NCBI RefSeq assembly: GCF_963678635.1
Contig: NC_087063.1
Location: forward strand, 18,478,143-18,542,142
Direction of reading: 5' to 3'
DNA: 64,000 nucleotides
Source of the DNA: Symsagittifera roscoffensis
Lineage: Eukaryota; Xenacoelomorpha; Acoela; Convolutidae
Position 1 is the first letter of the stretch. Every line of letters begins with the position of its first letter. Below are positions 22,941-34,106 of this stretch, piece by piece. The notes beneath the pieces were generated by a model. That model was not told the origin of the DNA and did no database searches. It was given only the letters and a program-made list of their open reading frames with translations. A program made the translations under genes and the position numbers.

Positions 22941-24599
22941 GTATACATTTAACAGCTAGTGCCAAACAAAGGCAAAATAGTCAAATTATGAAAAAAAAAA
23001 AACAAATTAATTCACTGGCTTACATCATTTGGATCTCTTTAACTATTTACGTCTATTTTTACAAAAGGGGGAGATTCGTTACTAAGCTCAAATCAAATCA
23101 AATCAGAATTCGGGATCTACTTAAAAGGGGGGAGATTGTCAAGTAGATCAAAATGGTCGATTTTTCGACCAATCAGAGTTCAGCAAAATTAGAAATCTCA
23201 AAAAAAAAAGCTCAGTGGTAATTTACTGTATTTATTTATAGGGGTGGAGATTCTTAAGTAGGTACCATAGGGGGGGATTGTTAAGTAGATCCGAGATAAG
23301 TAAAAAAAAATTTTAGAGTCGGTCAGCCAAAATGGATTTCTTAAAAAGTATCAAAAGTGGACCCCTTGGGTCGGCAGGGGGTCGAATCTCTGAGGGAGGA
23401 GCCCCCCTTAAATCCGCCCATGGTTATCAAGCCTAGCACTTGTTTTTAATTTCCTTTAATGCGCTTTCTAAAGTGAATGAATAATTTTGTTGCTAGTTGT
23501 CATTTTCTCTGCAGCTACTTTAGAGATATAGAGCCTAAAATTTAAGATAGAAGAACTTTTTGACAATAATTATCATTGTTAAAGCATTTTTGAACATGTT
23601 TTGAAAGGAGTTTTCATGATGTTCGTGTGTTTCGTCTATAGCTGTTACTTATGTGTTATATAGAAGAATTAAATTTCAAATTCCACATTACGAGGTCGAA
23701 CTTTTCCTCTCTGTTTGGTGCGTGTACACTAGAGGATTTAGTTCCCCCATTCCTCAAGGATTCGACCCTTGACGACCCAAAGAGTCCCCCTTCGTAATAT
23801 TTTGAGATATCGTTTTTGGGCAGAATGACCCTAAAATTTTCAAAAGGTGTCTTGGATGCCAATATATGCTAAAATTTGAGGGGGTAACGCGCACCAAAAA
23901 ACTGTCAATGAGCAAAATTTCCTTAACCATTGACAAATTCAATTTCAACCGTTCGCTTAGAAGCCAACGAGTTCTTCTTCTTTTTTGTTCCATATGGTTT
24001 GAAATAAGGAACATACGAAAACACGGCAAAAAAACACGGTGCTAAACTTCGGTTTAATAACAATTGAATGGTCTTAAAAACGAAAAAAAAATCAAGAAAA
24101 AAGGCAAAAAGGGTGAAGAATGCTCAAAGTTGGGACTAGTTGAGATTCTCAGCAACTACTTTCTAAGTTCCTTGTCTTTTTTCTTTTAATTTTTTTAAAA
24201 AATTTTCTTTCTTTTTGTTTTTCTAAAAATAAGAATAAAAAATAATTGCAAGTGACGCATAGTTCCTAAAAGACGGATACCTCATTTCTTAGTTTTCTTT
24301 TTTTGTTGATTTTTTCAATTAGCATTTTTGAGTGCAGTTGCGATTTTCAACAATTAAGCTCGTCCGAAAGTAAATATTCTTTCCTGGTTGCAATTTTCAG
24401 CAACCAGATTGAAAAGTGTCTGAGCTAGGTCACGACCCATAAATGCGATATTGAGCAATTATGGTTGAACAAAATAAAAAACGAATTAAATGAATTTTCA
24501 AATTATCAACAAAAGTTACTTAAGTAGGAAAAAATATTACCCGAATCAATTGGCGAATCTCAGCAGCCTATTAATCAAATGACTTCGACGAAAAACAAA
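22941..24599. other. Intron sequence, nothing recognised
   Basis: Contains repeated gggggagattnttaagtagat-like motifs (23065, 23127, 23241, 23270) and a G-rich patch at 23360-23420 ending ttaaatccgccc. No ORF with recognisable homology. Confidence 0.35.
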
Positions 24600-26912
24600 G
24601 CTGGTTGAAATTACAAAAAGGTACATTCGCTTCTTAACGCAAAATCATGAAACCTTAGAGTTTTTTCTTGAAACTAAAACTGATAAGCCGCAAATTTCTG
24701 CTCTTACTGGAATATGGCTGAAAGATTATATGGGTATTGGTATTTTCAAATTGCGTTAGAAACGGTGAATCGGAACAGATGCGGTGTTGCTGTTGCCTCC
24801 TACATACGCGAAGCTGTTTGATTTTATATTAAACAACTCACTTTAGACGAAATGCAAATTTTGACTGTTTGATGCAAAAACAGCGGAGAGAAGAATTTTC
24901 TAACTATTGTCAATAAAGTACTTAAATTGAACAATTTTAAATTTCTTGATCAATTACCGGCTTATCTGTTCGAGTTGAAAATGCAGCCTGGAGATATGCA
25001 CACTGTATGTGGAGCATGAATGTTGATGTGTAGTCGAGAAGTGACTCTATAAATCTTGAAATCAGCCAACTACTGTTTGGGTTAATTTTATTGGAATTTG
25101 AAAGTATTAGAATAACGAAAATCAACCATTCAACATTTTTTATTGAGCAGTCATGGTCCAATACAACTCTATATTGGATCCCGAGGCGGTAGAAATTGAA
25201 GCACCAGTTCAAAATGAAGACAAAACTTCGCTTGAAATTAAAGGTTTTTAAATTTGAGATATCTGAAGTGTTTTGGGTAACCATCAGACTTTGTTGAAGT
25301 TCAATTTTGTGCTGTGGCAGACCACTGAAAAAAAAGTGCAAAAATGATACTGAAGAAGTGAATGACTGCTTTACACTGGTCTCAATAGCCTTCCAATCTA
25401 ATGGGAGGAATTAAATCGTAAGCTCCCATCCAATAAAAAATGGAAAAGTTGGATAACAGCTAAATTCATGACTGAGAGTCTTTAAAAGAATAACCTGTGC
25501 AACATTTGTTTGAACAACAAGAGCGATTGTAATCTTGATAAATTCCAGCTACAACGGGATAAAAACTGAAAAGCTTGTATCAAAAATAAAAAAAATTTGT
25601 CTTTGAGAATAGACTTAACAGCAAGAGCCATAAAAGTTCGTATAAAGTCATAGGTGGGATCAGAAAAAAAAGGTGAACAGGTGAGTTCAAACAAAGCATC
25701 TTGAATGCAGAAAAGTTTACGAATTTTTGATTAAAATTGGTTGGAAGCTAATCGAAAAAAATACAACACCAAAACACTTTTAAACGCTCTAGAGAATGAA
25801 TATACAATTTTTTTGAAAGCATTTCACCCCAAACAGTTTATGAAGTAAATAAAAGCCTGAAATAAAAAACTTATATAGTTACAACCAAAAAAAGAACCTA
25901 ATCAAAGAATTAGTCTGGTTATATATGAGCTATTGAGGTCCTTTTTGATCAATGTGTAGAGTTGTCATATTATCCTTCATTTTTTAAGATTGCTGAAGTT
26001 CAACCAATTCATAATAAAAGTGGCATATTGTCAGATTGTGGTCAGTTCAGACCTATATCTAATCAACCACTTATAGAGGGAGTTTTCGAAAAGTTGATTA
26101 TTAATTGCTTGAGAAGTTTTCTGAATAAACAAGATGTATCAACATCATGTCAGTACGGATTCCGAACAAAGAAAGCACAATTGATGCTATATTAGAACTC
26201 ACTGAACGAATAGGGCAGAACTTATAGGATAGTTTTAGCTCCGTGTGTACGCTAACAGATCTTGCAAAAGCGTTCGTCACAGGTGATCACGAAATTATAA
26301 GGGAAATTGCAAACTATACGGTTTACGATGTAAAAATGTTAATCTTTTGAGGTGATATCTTGAAAAAGGTAAACATTGTTTTAGTTTCTGATAACGAATT
26401 GTTTTAACTAACGTAATCTTCTGCGCTGTACCACAAGGCTCAGTCCTGGGTCCTTCGTTGTTTTTGCTGTGTATAAACGAATTGCCAAACGTCTGTAGGC
26501 ATAATAAGGCTGTACTGTTTGTCGATGACTGTGCATTGTATACAAAACTAAACAGGAAATCGGCAGCATTTAAACCCTGATACAAGCAATGTTGAATTTT
26601 GGTTTTTGCCTACCATAAACAAGGATAAAACAGCCACATTAGAATTTAACAGGAAGAACTTCTCTAACAAAAGATCATATAAATACTTAGGTATAATAAT
26701 AGATGAAAAGTTAAACTTCAAAACACACATCAATAAAATTTTGAAAAGAGCAGCCAAACCTTGCTCGAAAATCTATCATCTCAGATGTCATTTTAACACA
26801 TCTACACTGCTCAATATATACTCAACCAAAATTTTAATTTAGTATAATCGTCCTCAATGGCACAGCTAATAACTTACACCTTCAAAAGTTAGAAAGCCAA
26901 CAAAGACTCGTG
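24600..26912 (+). mobile_element. Jockey-like LINE remnant
   Basis: A degenerate non-LTR retrotransposon. Near 24690-24870 a relic of the APE endonuclease is visible (ISALTGIWLKDY, then RCGVAVASYIREAV). Reverse transcriptase pieces follow: FKIAEVQPIHNKSG and FRPISNQPLIEGVFEKLI at 25985-26095, CQYGFR, then VPQGSVLGP and LFVDD (catalytic pair) at about 26430-26530, and YKYLGIIIDEKLNFKTHI at 26678-26735. The last readable block LQKLESQQRLV runs into the left target duplication of Polinton B, so Polinton B landed in this LINE. Many stops; not functional. Confidence 0.85.
26907..26912. repeat. 6-bp target-site duplication, left of Polinton B
   Basis: ctcgtg, repeated exactly at 48182-48187. A 6-bp duplication is the Polinton hallmark. 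Confidence 0.9.
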
Positions 26913-27110
26913 AGTAGTATATGAGTGAGCTGATCAGGGGGGGTGGTTGGAGACCCCCATGTATTAAGATAGGGAATAGAGTATCCGGTCTCCAAAGCTA
27001 TGTTTTAAGATAGGGAATAGATTTCCAATGTATTAAGGTAGGGAATAGGTTTCCCATGTATTAAGATGGTAGGTTTCAGATGGTAAGTTTCAGAAAAATT
27101 TTTGGCGCCC
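26913..27110 (+). repeat. Left terminal inverted repeat of Polinton B
   Basis: About 198 bases, near-perfect reverse complement of 47977-48181. The main difference is the length of the G/C run. It contains about four copies of tgtattaagatagggaatag, then gatggtaggtttcagatggtaagtttcag, and ends at ggcgccc. Confidence 0.95.
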
Positions 27111-28208
27111 GAATTTTTTGAGCTCAATTTTGCCGATACTTGCGTTTCTTAGCTAACTTCTACGATTTGTGATATGTAAGGACTATCATGTCTTACAAAA
27201 AATCGGTATGGTAAGTTTCAGAAGGTAAAGTTTCAGAAAATTTTTTTAAATTTTTTTCTTTTTAAGTTTTGCTTGCAAATACATTTTATCTTGAAAAAAC
27301 ATTTTTTTTATTAAAAATTGAAAAAAAATTTTTGGATGGTAAGTTTCAGATGGTAAGTTTCGACGAAAATTAAGTTTCGATTTAGAGTATGGGATCATAA
27401 ACTAATATATCACGGAATATTTTTTTTCTCGAAAGAATCTTAAATTCTTATTTCATGTTATTTATTTTCCCTCAGGTTATCTGGGGAAAATTGTCAAGAG
27501 GGGATTATCTTTGACAGGTTAGTTATTCCGCTCCACGGGATATCAGGGGAATCTTGACAGCTCCTCACGGTTGATTACTTTTATATCCTACTTAATATTT
27601 TTTCCGCAGGTTATCTGGAGAACGGATGACAGGTTCATTACACTTGTTAATTTTATGACTAATTTTATCTTTTTTCACATAATTATCTCACTTATTTTTA
27701 CCTCAACTGGTTTATTTATTCTGTAATGTTTCTTGCTACGATTCATTTCAGTTCTCTTTTATCACTTTGTCTTTAATCTTTAAATAATTCTTTGAAATTT
27801 CCAAATTTTCCAAAAAATTATCATCCAAATTTATCAATTGCTCTGCCACGGTAAAAGTTTACACTGAGAAAAACATAGTATCATATTTTTTTGGTTCTGA
27901 TATTTTTGTGTAATAATTTTTCCATCTTTCTTAGAGTAAACTTTTAAGAAAATTTTACAATTTACTAGAAATTGGTTACAATTTTCGTAAATTTATCTAC
28001 TCTATCGTTAAATCTTTCAATTGGGGGACTACAACATCCATATTCCATCATCATTCTCCGTATTTCATCAAAAGGTCAGTTGCTAAGATGCTTTTCGTAA
28101 AAAATCTAAGGAATTTAAAAAGTTAAATTACATAAATAATCAAACAATTCACTACATCGTATAGTAAAATTACTGCAAAAATTTACACTTACAAAAAAAA
28201 ATGCACTT
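27111..28208. other. Non-coding left subterminal region of Polinton B
   Basis: The motif atggtaagtttcag recurs at 27208-27236 and 27335-27360 beyond the TIR. At 27470-27620 the phrase caggttatctgg recurs with tgacagg. No ORF. This could be replication or packaging sequence, but that is speculation. Confidence 0.45.
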
Positions 28209-28607
28209 TTACATGAAATTACTGATAAAATTCAAAACATACACATCATGAACATTATTCAAGTTCTTTTGGAAGAATTTAAAAAGGAGAAACGCTGAAT
28301 AAATTGCGTAAAAACCACACAAATTATCAGTCTTTTGTAGCTTTCGAGGAACCATTCGTCGAAACTTTTTCGTCAAAAAGGGGTAAGTTGATCTCTTTCT
28401 TCCCAAAGAATCTGCTAAGTAGTAGCTTTTCTTCATTCGAGCAATCATAATCTAGTGTTCTCCTCTATCATTGCTTGGGGCTGAGTTAATAATTGCAAAA
28501 GAGTATTTTGTTAGTTGAGGTACTGTATCAGAAGGGTATGATCCCATGTACTTGAACCTGAGCTCTGGAATTCTTTCAATAATTTGCAAAAGTGAAATGT
28601 TATCCAT
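28209..28607 (-). pseudogene. Adenain-like cysteine protease, Polinton B (one stop)
   Basis: Homolog of the adenovirus-type maturation protease (C5 family), which cleaves capsid and core proteins during virion assembly. From ATG at 28607 it has about 131 codons, short for the family (about 200 in adenovirus). Visible in order: the catalytic His in RGEH, Asp in YYLADSLG and Cys in NLCGFYAIYSAF. A single TAG at 28452-28454 replaces the Trp that normally follows the His; copy A has TGG there. All else is open. It is the last gene of the capsid block, next to the TIR. Confidence 0.85.
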
Positions 28608-28696
28608 CTTTGCAATTGTAGGCTGATTTACAGCTAAAAATGAAATTGATAGTTTGATAGTGTACTTTAGGTTTTAAAAAAAGGAAGAATAATGAC

Positions 28697-28957
28697 TTAC
28701 ACACATTTAGGAATTGAATCAACTAAGTCCCATACACAAGCCTTATATTGTGGGCAAAGTTTATTGAATACTGTTTTACAGTCTAGGTTGAAGAAGTATC
28801 TCGGGTTTTCAGCTAAACAGCATTCCTTCTCTATTTTTTCTGGAGCTTTAGGTCTGAAGAAAAACAATATAGATAGTACAGAGATAATAACAAAGAAAAG
28901 TCCCAAAAAAGTTACAATATTTTTATAGGAACCTGAAAACTCAAAAAAATTAAACAT
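28697..28957 (-). CDS. Small one-helix membrane protein, Polinton B
   Basis: 86 aa. Starts at the ATG overlapping the last codons of the major capsid gene. A hydrophobic segment (about residues 16-34, VTFLGLFFVIISVLSILFF) is followed by a short Cys-rich domain with CC, CKTVF, CP and CVW. The layout suggests a type III or tail-type membrane protein with a disulfide or metal-binding ectodomain. The Cys domain is well conserved in copy A (19815-20063). Function unknown; a virion membrane or host-exit role is conceivable but not shown. Confidence 0.65.
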   Translation of the reverse strand: MFNFFEFSGSYKNIVTFLGLFFVIISVLSILFFFRPKAPEKIEKECCLAENPRYFFNLDCKTVFNKLCPQYKACVWDLVDSIPKCV

Positions 28958-30270
28958 TTTTAGCGACTGTTCCGAATTTGTCAACTTGAATATTTGATAG
29001 ACTTTCTCCCAAGACTATCACTTCCGTTACTTGCTCCAAGGGAAATTGGAAAAACATTTCTAATCTCAAGCTTTCTCCACTAAGTTCTGGATAATGCAAG
29101 TGTTCAGCGGCATCCTGTAGTGAAGTCAAGTCGAAAACTAGAATATAGTGATTTTGAAAATCTTCCATAGGACGAGCTGGAAAATCTTCGTTAAACTGCA
29201 TTGCTTTCATTGTTGCAACATAGGGTCGACAAGGAGAAGTTGTATCTAATGAAATAATTGCTCTTCCACCCCGAAAAATTCTAAGCTCTCTCAAATGAAA
29301 TTGTTGATAATTGAAAGGATTTTCATGAAAAGATCCCGCAACAGCCGAATTTGTATTCATTGCAACAGCTATCCTTCTGATTGGGGCATTATTAAAAACA
29401 TTTTCCTGAATAAACTGGTTTTGACGAGATGGAATGATAAAGGTTCTTGCTATAGTTTCCATGTAATTGTAATGAGCAGGTTCCCTTTCCAGATTCCATT
29501 GCAAATATTGATGATTAGGTTCAGCTACTAAAATTCCTTGTAAACAGTGAACAATCAACTATTTTCAGACTGACATTTGGATTATCACATAATATGTAAA
29601 AATTAGGTCTAGCTCGAATAAGTTTAATTCGAACTTTGGTATTTGGTAGCAACAGTTTTTCGCAAGTAAACAAATCAATGGCGAGCCTCCCATAGAGTGA
29701 AAAAGTTATCCCTGTTCCCAAGGAATTTGCTCTATCAGTGAATGGATATATATCAAATGCATCAGGATTTTCTTCAAAACTGTATCCATGACAAGCAAGA
29801 ATTCCTTTATTACTCACTGCTGACGAGTTGAATTCGTTCGATATCTGTGCCTTATGAGGATAAAATCCATTGGCATTGTAAACCATTGTATTGTTAAAAT
29901 AAAATTCACAGTTGGAGAATAGAGAATGTAGTAGATTCTTTACATAAGTTAAGTAAGTTTGTGGTTCCTCATCTGAATCTTCCTCCGATTTTGCTTTATG
30001 CTCTGATTTTTCTTTTTTGAAAGCATCAAACAATCTTCCTTTGTATAGTTGAAGCTTTAAGCTAAGATGGGTATCACGCATATCCAAGTAGAGATTACGA
30101 TCAGTTTCAAATTCAAACTCAATACTGCTTTCATCCAGAGAAGTACTGGGGAATACTTCTTGTGTGTAAGATGACATAATTGTTTCCAAAACTGGGACTT
30201 TATCAAAAATCTCCAAAGAAGAATTTGTAAACGCTCCGTACCGAAAATGACTACTTTGATTTACACTCAT
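28950..30270 (-). pseudogene. Major capsid protein, double jelly-roll, Polinton B (one frameshift)
   Basis: Polinton major capsid protein, hexon-like, expected to form the icosahedral shell. ATG at 30270, overlapping the preceding gene as ATGA. The first frame runs to 29521 (about 249 codons) and the second from about 29540 to 28950, so only one break exists, near 29530-29545, where copy A has two more bases. An acidic insert (SEEDSDEEP) lies near residue 100. Conserved blocks are HGYSFEE.PDAFD, RARPNFYIL, VAEPNHQYLQW and LRELRIFRGG. Family assignment rests on its position between the core-like and protease genes and on resemblance to Polinton capsid sequences. Confidence 0.85.
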
Positions 30271-30656
30271 TTTATCTTGTCAAAAATGTCTTTGCGAGAG
30301 CGACTGATTTTTGAACTACTCTTTCGAGAAATGGTTCTTCTTGTTCTACGCTTGGATTTCTTTTTTCCACCTCCCAGTTGTTTTCGAACTGTTTTTGTTC
30401 CAACATCTTTTGCAAACGTTTTGAGTTTTTTTCGTCCACTGACAACTTCTCCAATCTCTGGAGCGGCAATTTCAAACAAATCTGCTCCGATTCTTTTTGC
30501 AGCTAGGACTATATATTTTTTAATGAAGAAAATTGCAGTTCTCCCAAGAGTTTGTGCAAGAGCACCAAAACCTTTTCCACGCTGCCTTGCATTTCCACGA
30601 AAAATAGGAAAATTAGCTGAACTTTGAGCAACCTTTTCGTATGAAGTATAAATCAA
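30267..30656 (-). CDS. Basic core-like protein, Polinton B
   Basis: About 129 aa, starting just at the stop of the penton-like gene. No ATG is present in either copy; the frame here begins with TTG. The N-terminal half has FRGNARQRGKGFGALAQTLG and a hydrophobic stretch with GADLFEIAAPEIGEVVSGRK. The C-terminal third is Lys/Arg/Ser-rich (KKKSKRRTRRT), fit for binding DNA. It sits between minor and major capsid genes, the place of the small adenovirus pX-like or core proteins in related elements. A role in genome condensation is an inference. The stop overlaps the capsid ATG. Confidence 0.6.
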   Translation of the reverse strand: MIYTSYEKVAQSSANFPIFRGNARQRGKGFGALAQTLGRTAIFFIKKYIVLAAKRIGADLFEIAAPEIGEVVSGRKKLKTFAKDVGTKTVRKQLGGGKKKSKRRTRRTISRKSSSKISRSRKDIFDKIK

Positions 30657-31479
30657 AAATGATTATCCGAAATCTTGCGAAACAAGAGGACAACTCGTGT
30701 AATTCCTACGGACACAAAAGGAATTTTTTCACCTGTAGTATCCCTTAGTTCTATTTTTATGCTGTGGAAAGAGTTTTTTAATAATTTTTTAAATTGTAGA
30801 TTTGTGAAGGATTGATAATTCATGTACTGTCCTGTAGATATTATGTCTCCATTTTTTACTTTGGAAATGAAAGGAATACAACGCAGTAATGGAGTTTTTG
30901 TATCGCCTACTATATTATATTCTATAATATCACTATAAATCATTATGGAATGTATTCTTATAATGTCGTAAGAATACTGAGGATAATGTGGTCCTTTTCC
31001 TTTCATTATAAAACCTGTCTGATTTTGTTCGAAATCACAACCAAAAATGTGACTCAAATCAGCACTTTGAATTATAAACACTGATTGATCCTCAGGTAAA
31101 TGAATGGCAACTTTTTGTGTAGTCTTATCTAATAATACATAAATTCCGTTATATTCATATTTTTGTGCGCCTATACGTTTTCGAACTTTGTCATTCATGG
31201 CTACAACTATATCAACAATACTTGGATACAATCCAGGTTCAACATGCATCGGTTGAATTTTTCTTTTTTCCTCAGGACTTTCTCGTCCATCTACGAAAGT
31301 AAACTTTCCCTCTGTAACGTTTTGGTACAAAGAAGGGTACGATATTTCTGAAATAGCAGCCTCCCATTCTCCTTTTAGATGTATTTTTTCCGGTATAAAT
31401 TTGTAAAGGAACTAAGACTGTTATTCGGATAAAAATTAAAAGAAGCATTAGAAACTAGCTCAATAGTAAAAGAATCCAT
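30653..31479 (-). pseudogene. Minor capsid (penton-like) protein, Polinton B (one frameshift)
   Basis: Polinton minor capsid protein, single jelly-roll, expected at the capsid vertices. ATG at 31479 (MDSFTIELVSN). One base is missing near 31396-31405, after SLSSFTN; the frame then runs open for over 240 codons. Family features are GEWEAA..EISYP.LYQNVTEGKF, PGLYPSIVDIV, a 25-residue stretch around IIEYNIVGDTKTPLLR and the terminal IELRDTTG..IPFV.V...VLLFR. The following core-like gene abuts its stop. Confidence 0.85.
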
Positions 31480-31522
31480 GACAACTGATCAATAGAAACT
31501 CAATTTAAAAAATGACTCACCA

Positions 31523-32454
31523 CTAATCTGAACATTTTCTCAGCTCTTTTTCATAAAGTTTTCCCAGAATTTCTTCTTTTTCGAGATCTTTGATGATGTA
31601 TGTTGGAGGTTTTTTTGTAGATATTGCCGAAATTTCATCTGTAAACTGTGGCTTGTATCCTTTCTTGAACGGAATATCATTTTTCGAAATTCTAACTCTA
31701 TTGCCAAAATTGACTTTTGGTTTAGTATATTTCTTGAATGATTTGTTATACAATATTGATAAAAAATCACTGTTTTTCACATCTCTGGGAGATTTTCCAA
31801 TTGATCGATTTTTGCGGCAGTTCAATGTAGAAACAAATTGCTGCAATTTGGGGATAAATTTTTCACCATGATCTTCAATGTAACGATATATTATATGTTT
31901 TAAAGATTGAATTGCTCTCTCTGCAAATGCAGCTTTGGTTTCACTCATTGTTGAGTAAACTTCAATGTCTTTCTCCTTGCAAAACTTTTTAAAAGTTACC
32001 CCATATTCTGTTCCTTTATCAACCCAAAGTTTTTCAGGAGTGTTTTTTCGAGAAATCATTTTTCTAAAAGCTTGTAAAGTGTCTTTGGCATACTTTGTTT
32101 TCATTGTTTGAACTCTGACAAATCTCGAAAAAATATCTACAGCACTAATAAATACTTGACTCCATTGTTTTGACAAGCTAACTTGTCTACAAAAGCTAAG
32201 TCCATACACCAGATTTCAATGATATTTTTAGAAAACGCTTGAAGTCTTCGGAAAGACCTGATTGGTGGACCAAATTTTGTGTACGATGTCTTGGTTTGTA
32301 AAAAATTTTCTACTTTCTTTTTTGATAAACCACTCGCTTTACTCAAGTTTTGAATAGAACCGTACGCAGCTCTGTCCCTAGAATACAATCTGTTTAGTCT
32401 TACCTTTTCAGATTTTGAAAGGGATCCAAGTTCCTCTATCTTTTGCTTTGGCAT
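31523..32454 (-). pseudogene. Polinton integrase, copy B (one frameshift)
   Basis: Retroviral-type DDE integrase that inserts the element and makes the 6-bp duplication. ATG at 32454 (MPKQKIEELG), overlapping the end of the 136-aa gene. An N-terminal region (AYGSIQNLSKASGLSKKKVENFL) precedes the core. Catalytic residues are Asp in WCMDLAFV, Asp in WVDKGTEY and Glu in AAFAERAIQS. A C-terminal domain follows (VRISKNDIPFKKGYKPQF, then IIKDLEKEEILGKLYEKEL). One base is missing at about 32145-32155, between KYLLV and VDIFSRF, relative to copy A; otherwise open. Confidence 0.9.
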
Positions 32455-32818
32455 TCTTGTTAATAACAAGTTTAGGAGGAATATGTGTTGCTTCCAAAAT
32501 AGTAAAGTAAATATCTGGAAAATCAGTATTTTTTTGCTTTAGTGCACACACAAAGTCTACAATATATTCTTTTGTATCTCGATTATCTAATATAATTTTG
32601 TCTGACTGGCTGAGTTTAATTCTAGGAGAATTCAAAATTAAATCAATAATATGCTTATTGTTGCTCGTTTTCAACCTCGCATTTACAGAACTGTAAACAG
32701 AATCAAAATTTTTTGGTACAATCTCCTCTTTTTCTTGCTTTTGTTCCAATTTTTGTTTTCTTGGAAGTGTACTTTGTGATTGATAAGTTGAGTACGGAAT
32801 TAAAACAAACTTTTCCAT
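32408..32818 (-). CDS. 136-aa Polinton protein upstream of the integrase
   Basis: Open from ATG at 32818 to 32408, overlapping the integrase start by about 45 bases. Begins MEKFVLIPYSTYQ, an N-terminal pattern (VLIP..xY) I associate with a conserved uncharacterised Polinton protein. A Lys/Glu-rich stretch follows, then an SPRIKLSQSDKIIL helix-like block and a C-terminus KLVINKNAKAK that could be a nuclear localisation signal. Conserved in copy A. Function not assigned. Confidence 0.65.
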   Translation of the reverse strand: MEKFVLIPYSTYQSQSTLPRKQKLEQKQEKEEIVPKNFDSVYSSVNARLKTSNNKHIIDLILNSPRIKLSQSDKIILDNRDTKEYIVDFVCALKQKNTDFPDIYFTILEATHIPPKLVINKNAKAKDRGTWIPFKI

Positions 32819-32874
32819 GCTATGTCAATCGTTTAATGACAAAAGGGGTGATGATAGATATCAATTGTAACCCT

Positions 32875-33768
32875 TTAGTTGAACTTAAAATAATTCTTCT
32901 TTTGTGTAGAGGAGTTCTTTTTTGTGTTAGTTCTGAAATTTTTTTTCAATATTTTACTACGTCTTCTTTCCGAAGATCTCGAAGCTCTCCTCTTAATAGG
33001 TTTACTAAACACTCGATCAGAAACTGAATGAAATCTTTTGGGCAATTGAGAATGAATTGTTTTCGAAGCCCTAGGGAAAATTTTTGAAATATTGGGAGAA
33101 TAGAGACGTATTGTGTACTCATCGTCCAAAAACTTTGTCTCTATTCCTGCTGGTAAGTAAAATTTTGTTGGAACTGAGCCACTATTAGTGCAATACCTAA
33201 GTGAATCAACTGTTTTTGGGGTTAAATCAATAAGTAAATGACCATAAGGAACGGATGTTGCATCTTGATACCACTCTTTCAATTGAGATCCTAGACCTAG
33301 TTGTTGACTTAATGTATTGATTTGTAAAACATCCCTCGGCGACTTGAACAAGACTATGTGTGTATTTTGTAACTCTACATCTCGTCCTAATTTGCCTTTA
33401 TGAAATAAATTGTGTTTGATGTATATTGTATTCAGACCCCTGTGTCTCCCCGCAGTAGCAATTTTTACAAATTGTTTGGAGTTTGAAATTTCTTCACAAG
33501 AATCATCAAATATAAGCAAATACTTAGTTCCATTATTGGGGAGATTTTCAATCAAGTCAAAATCTACTCCTTGGATAAATTTAAGGTTTTTTCTTTGCAT
33601 TTGACTATAAAGAGGTTGATAATGTTGATAAAAATAAAAAATTTTGTCGAATGCTGGTTGAAAAGTACCGATTTTCAACCAATCAAAAATAAGATGCGAT
33701 TTTCCAGATCCACTTGGTCCAACTAGGGAAATAAAAATTCGTTCTTTGGTAGATATTATTTTATTCAT
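32875..33768 (-). CDS. FtsK/A32-type genome packaging ATPase, Polinton B
   Basis: The only large gene of copy B with no lesion. The ATG at 33768 is chosen because it overlaps the stop of the membrane protein gene as ATGA and precedes the P-loop by the usual spacing; an upstream extension lies in another gene. 297 aa. Walker A GPSGSGKS at residues 17-24, Walker B LLIFDD near residue 82, then NTIYIKHNLFHKG and a conserved SPRDVLQIN block. The tail of about 60 residues is very rich in Arg, Lys and Ser. The family pumps viral DNA into preformed capsids. Copy A has lost the P-loop. Confidence 0.9.
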   Translation of the reverse strand: MNKIISTKERIFISLVGPSGSGKSHLIFDWLKIGTFQPAFDKIFYFYQHYQPLYSQMQRKNLKFIQGVDFDLIENLPNNGTKYLLIFDDSCEEISNSKQFVKIATAGRHRGLNTIYIKHNLFHKGKLGRDVELQNTHIVLFKSPRDVLQINTLSQQLGLGSQLKEWYQDATSVPYGHLLIDLTPKTVDSLRYCTNSGSVPTKFYLPAGIETKFLDDEYTIRLYSPNISKIFPRASKTIHSQLPKRFHSVSDRVFSKPIKRRASRSSERRRSKILKKNFRTNTKKNSSTQKKNYFKFN

Positions 33769-34028
33769 AGCTTTGGAGAAGGTAGAATATAACCGACTGT
33801 ACTTGATAAAATAGCTACCCAAATTGTTGTTTCTTCACATGTTGTGGATAACATAATTCGAACGATTGCACATACTAGCATCAAAACTATAACAAAAAAT
33901 TGGCACAAAAAAACTAAAAGAGATCTATTACATGTACTTCTAAACAATTTCAATGATTTTCGTTCATAATTTTCTTCATCAAAAACAAAATTTCATAAAT
34001 TTACGGGCTTGTCACATTGATCGACCAT
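33765..34028 (-). pseudogene. Small two-helix membrane protein, Polinton B (one stop)
   Basis: 87 codons from ATG at 34028. An N-terminal soluble part contains DQCDKPVNL and FVFDEENYE. Then RSLLVFLCQFFVIVLMLVCA forms one membrane segment, a short loop with two acidic residues and Cys follows (STTCEET), and a second hydrophobic segment WVAILSSTVGYILPSP ends the protein. A TGA at 33993-33995 (codon 12) is GGA in copy A, so the ancestor was open. Similar small membrane proteins ending GY.LP.P occur in other Polintons as far as I recall. The stop overlaps the ATPase ATG. Confidence 0.65.
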
Positions 34029-34106
34029 CTTAACTCTAAAAAGAGAAAATTGACAATGAAATTTAATTTAAGTTTGAAAATAGTAGTACATTAAGAATAA
34101 TATAAT

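Noticed and set aside
24937..25341. 134-codon - strand ORF
   Set aside because: Lies antisense within the LINE remnant and resembles nothing; likely chance in AT-rich sequence.
32713..33027. 104-codon + strand ORF over the 136-aa gene and ATPase tail
   Set aside because: Antisense shadow of two recognised Polinton genes.
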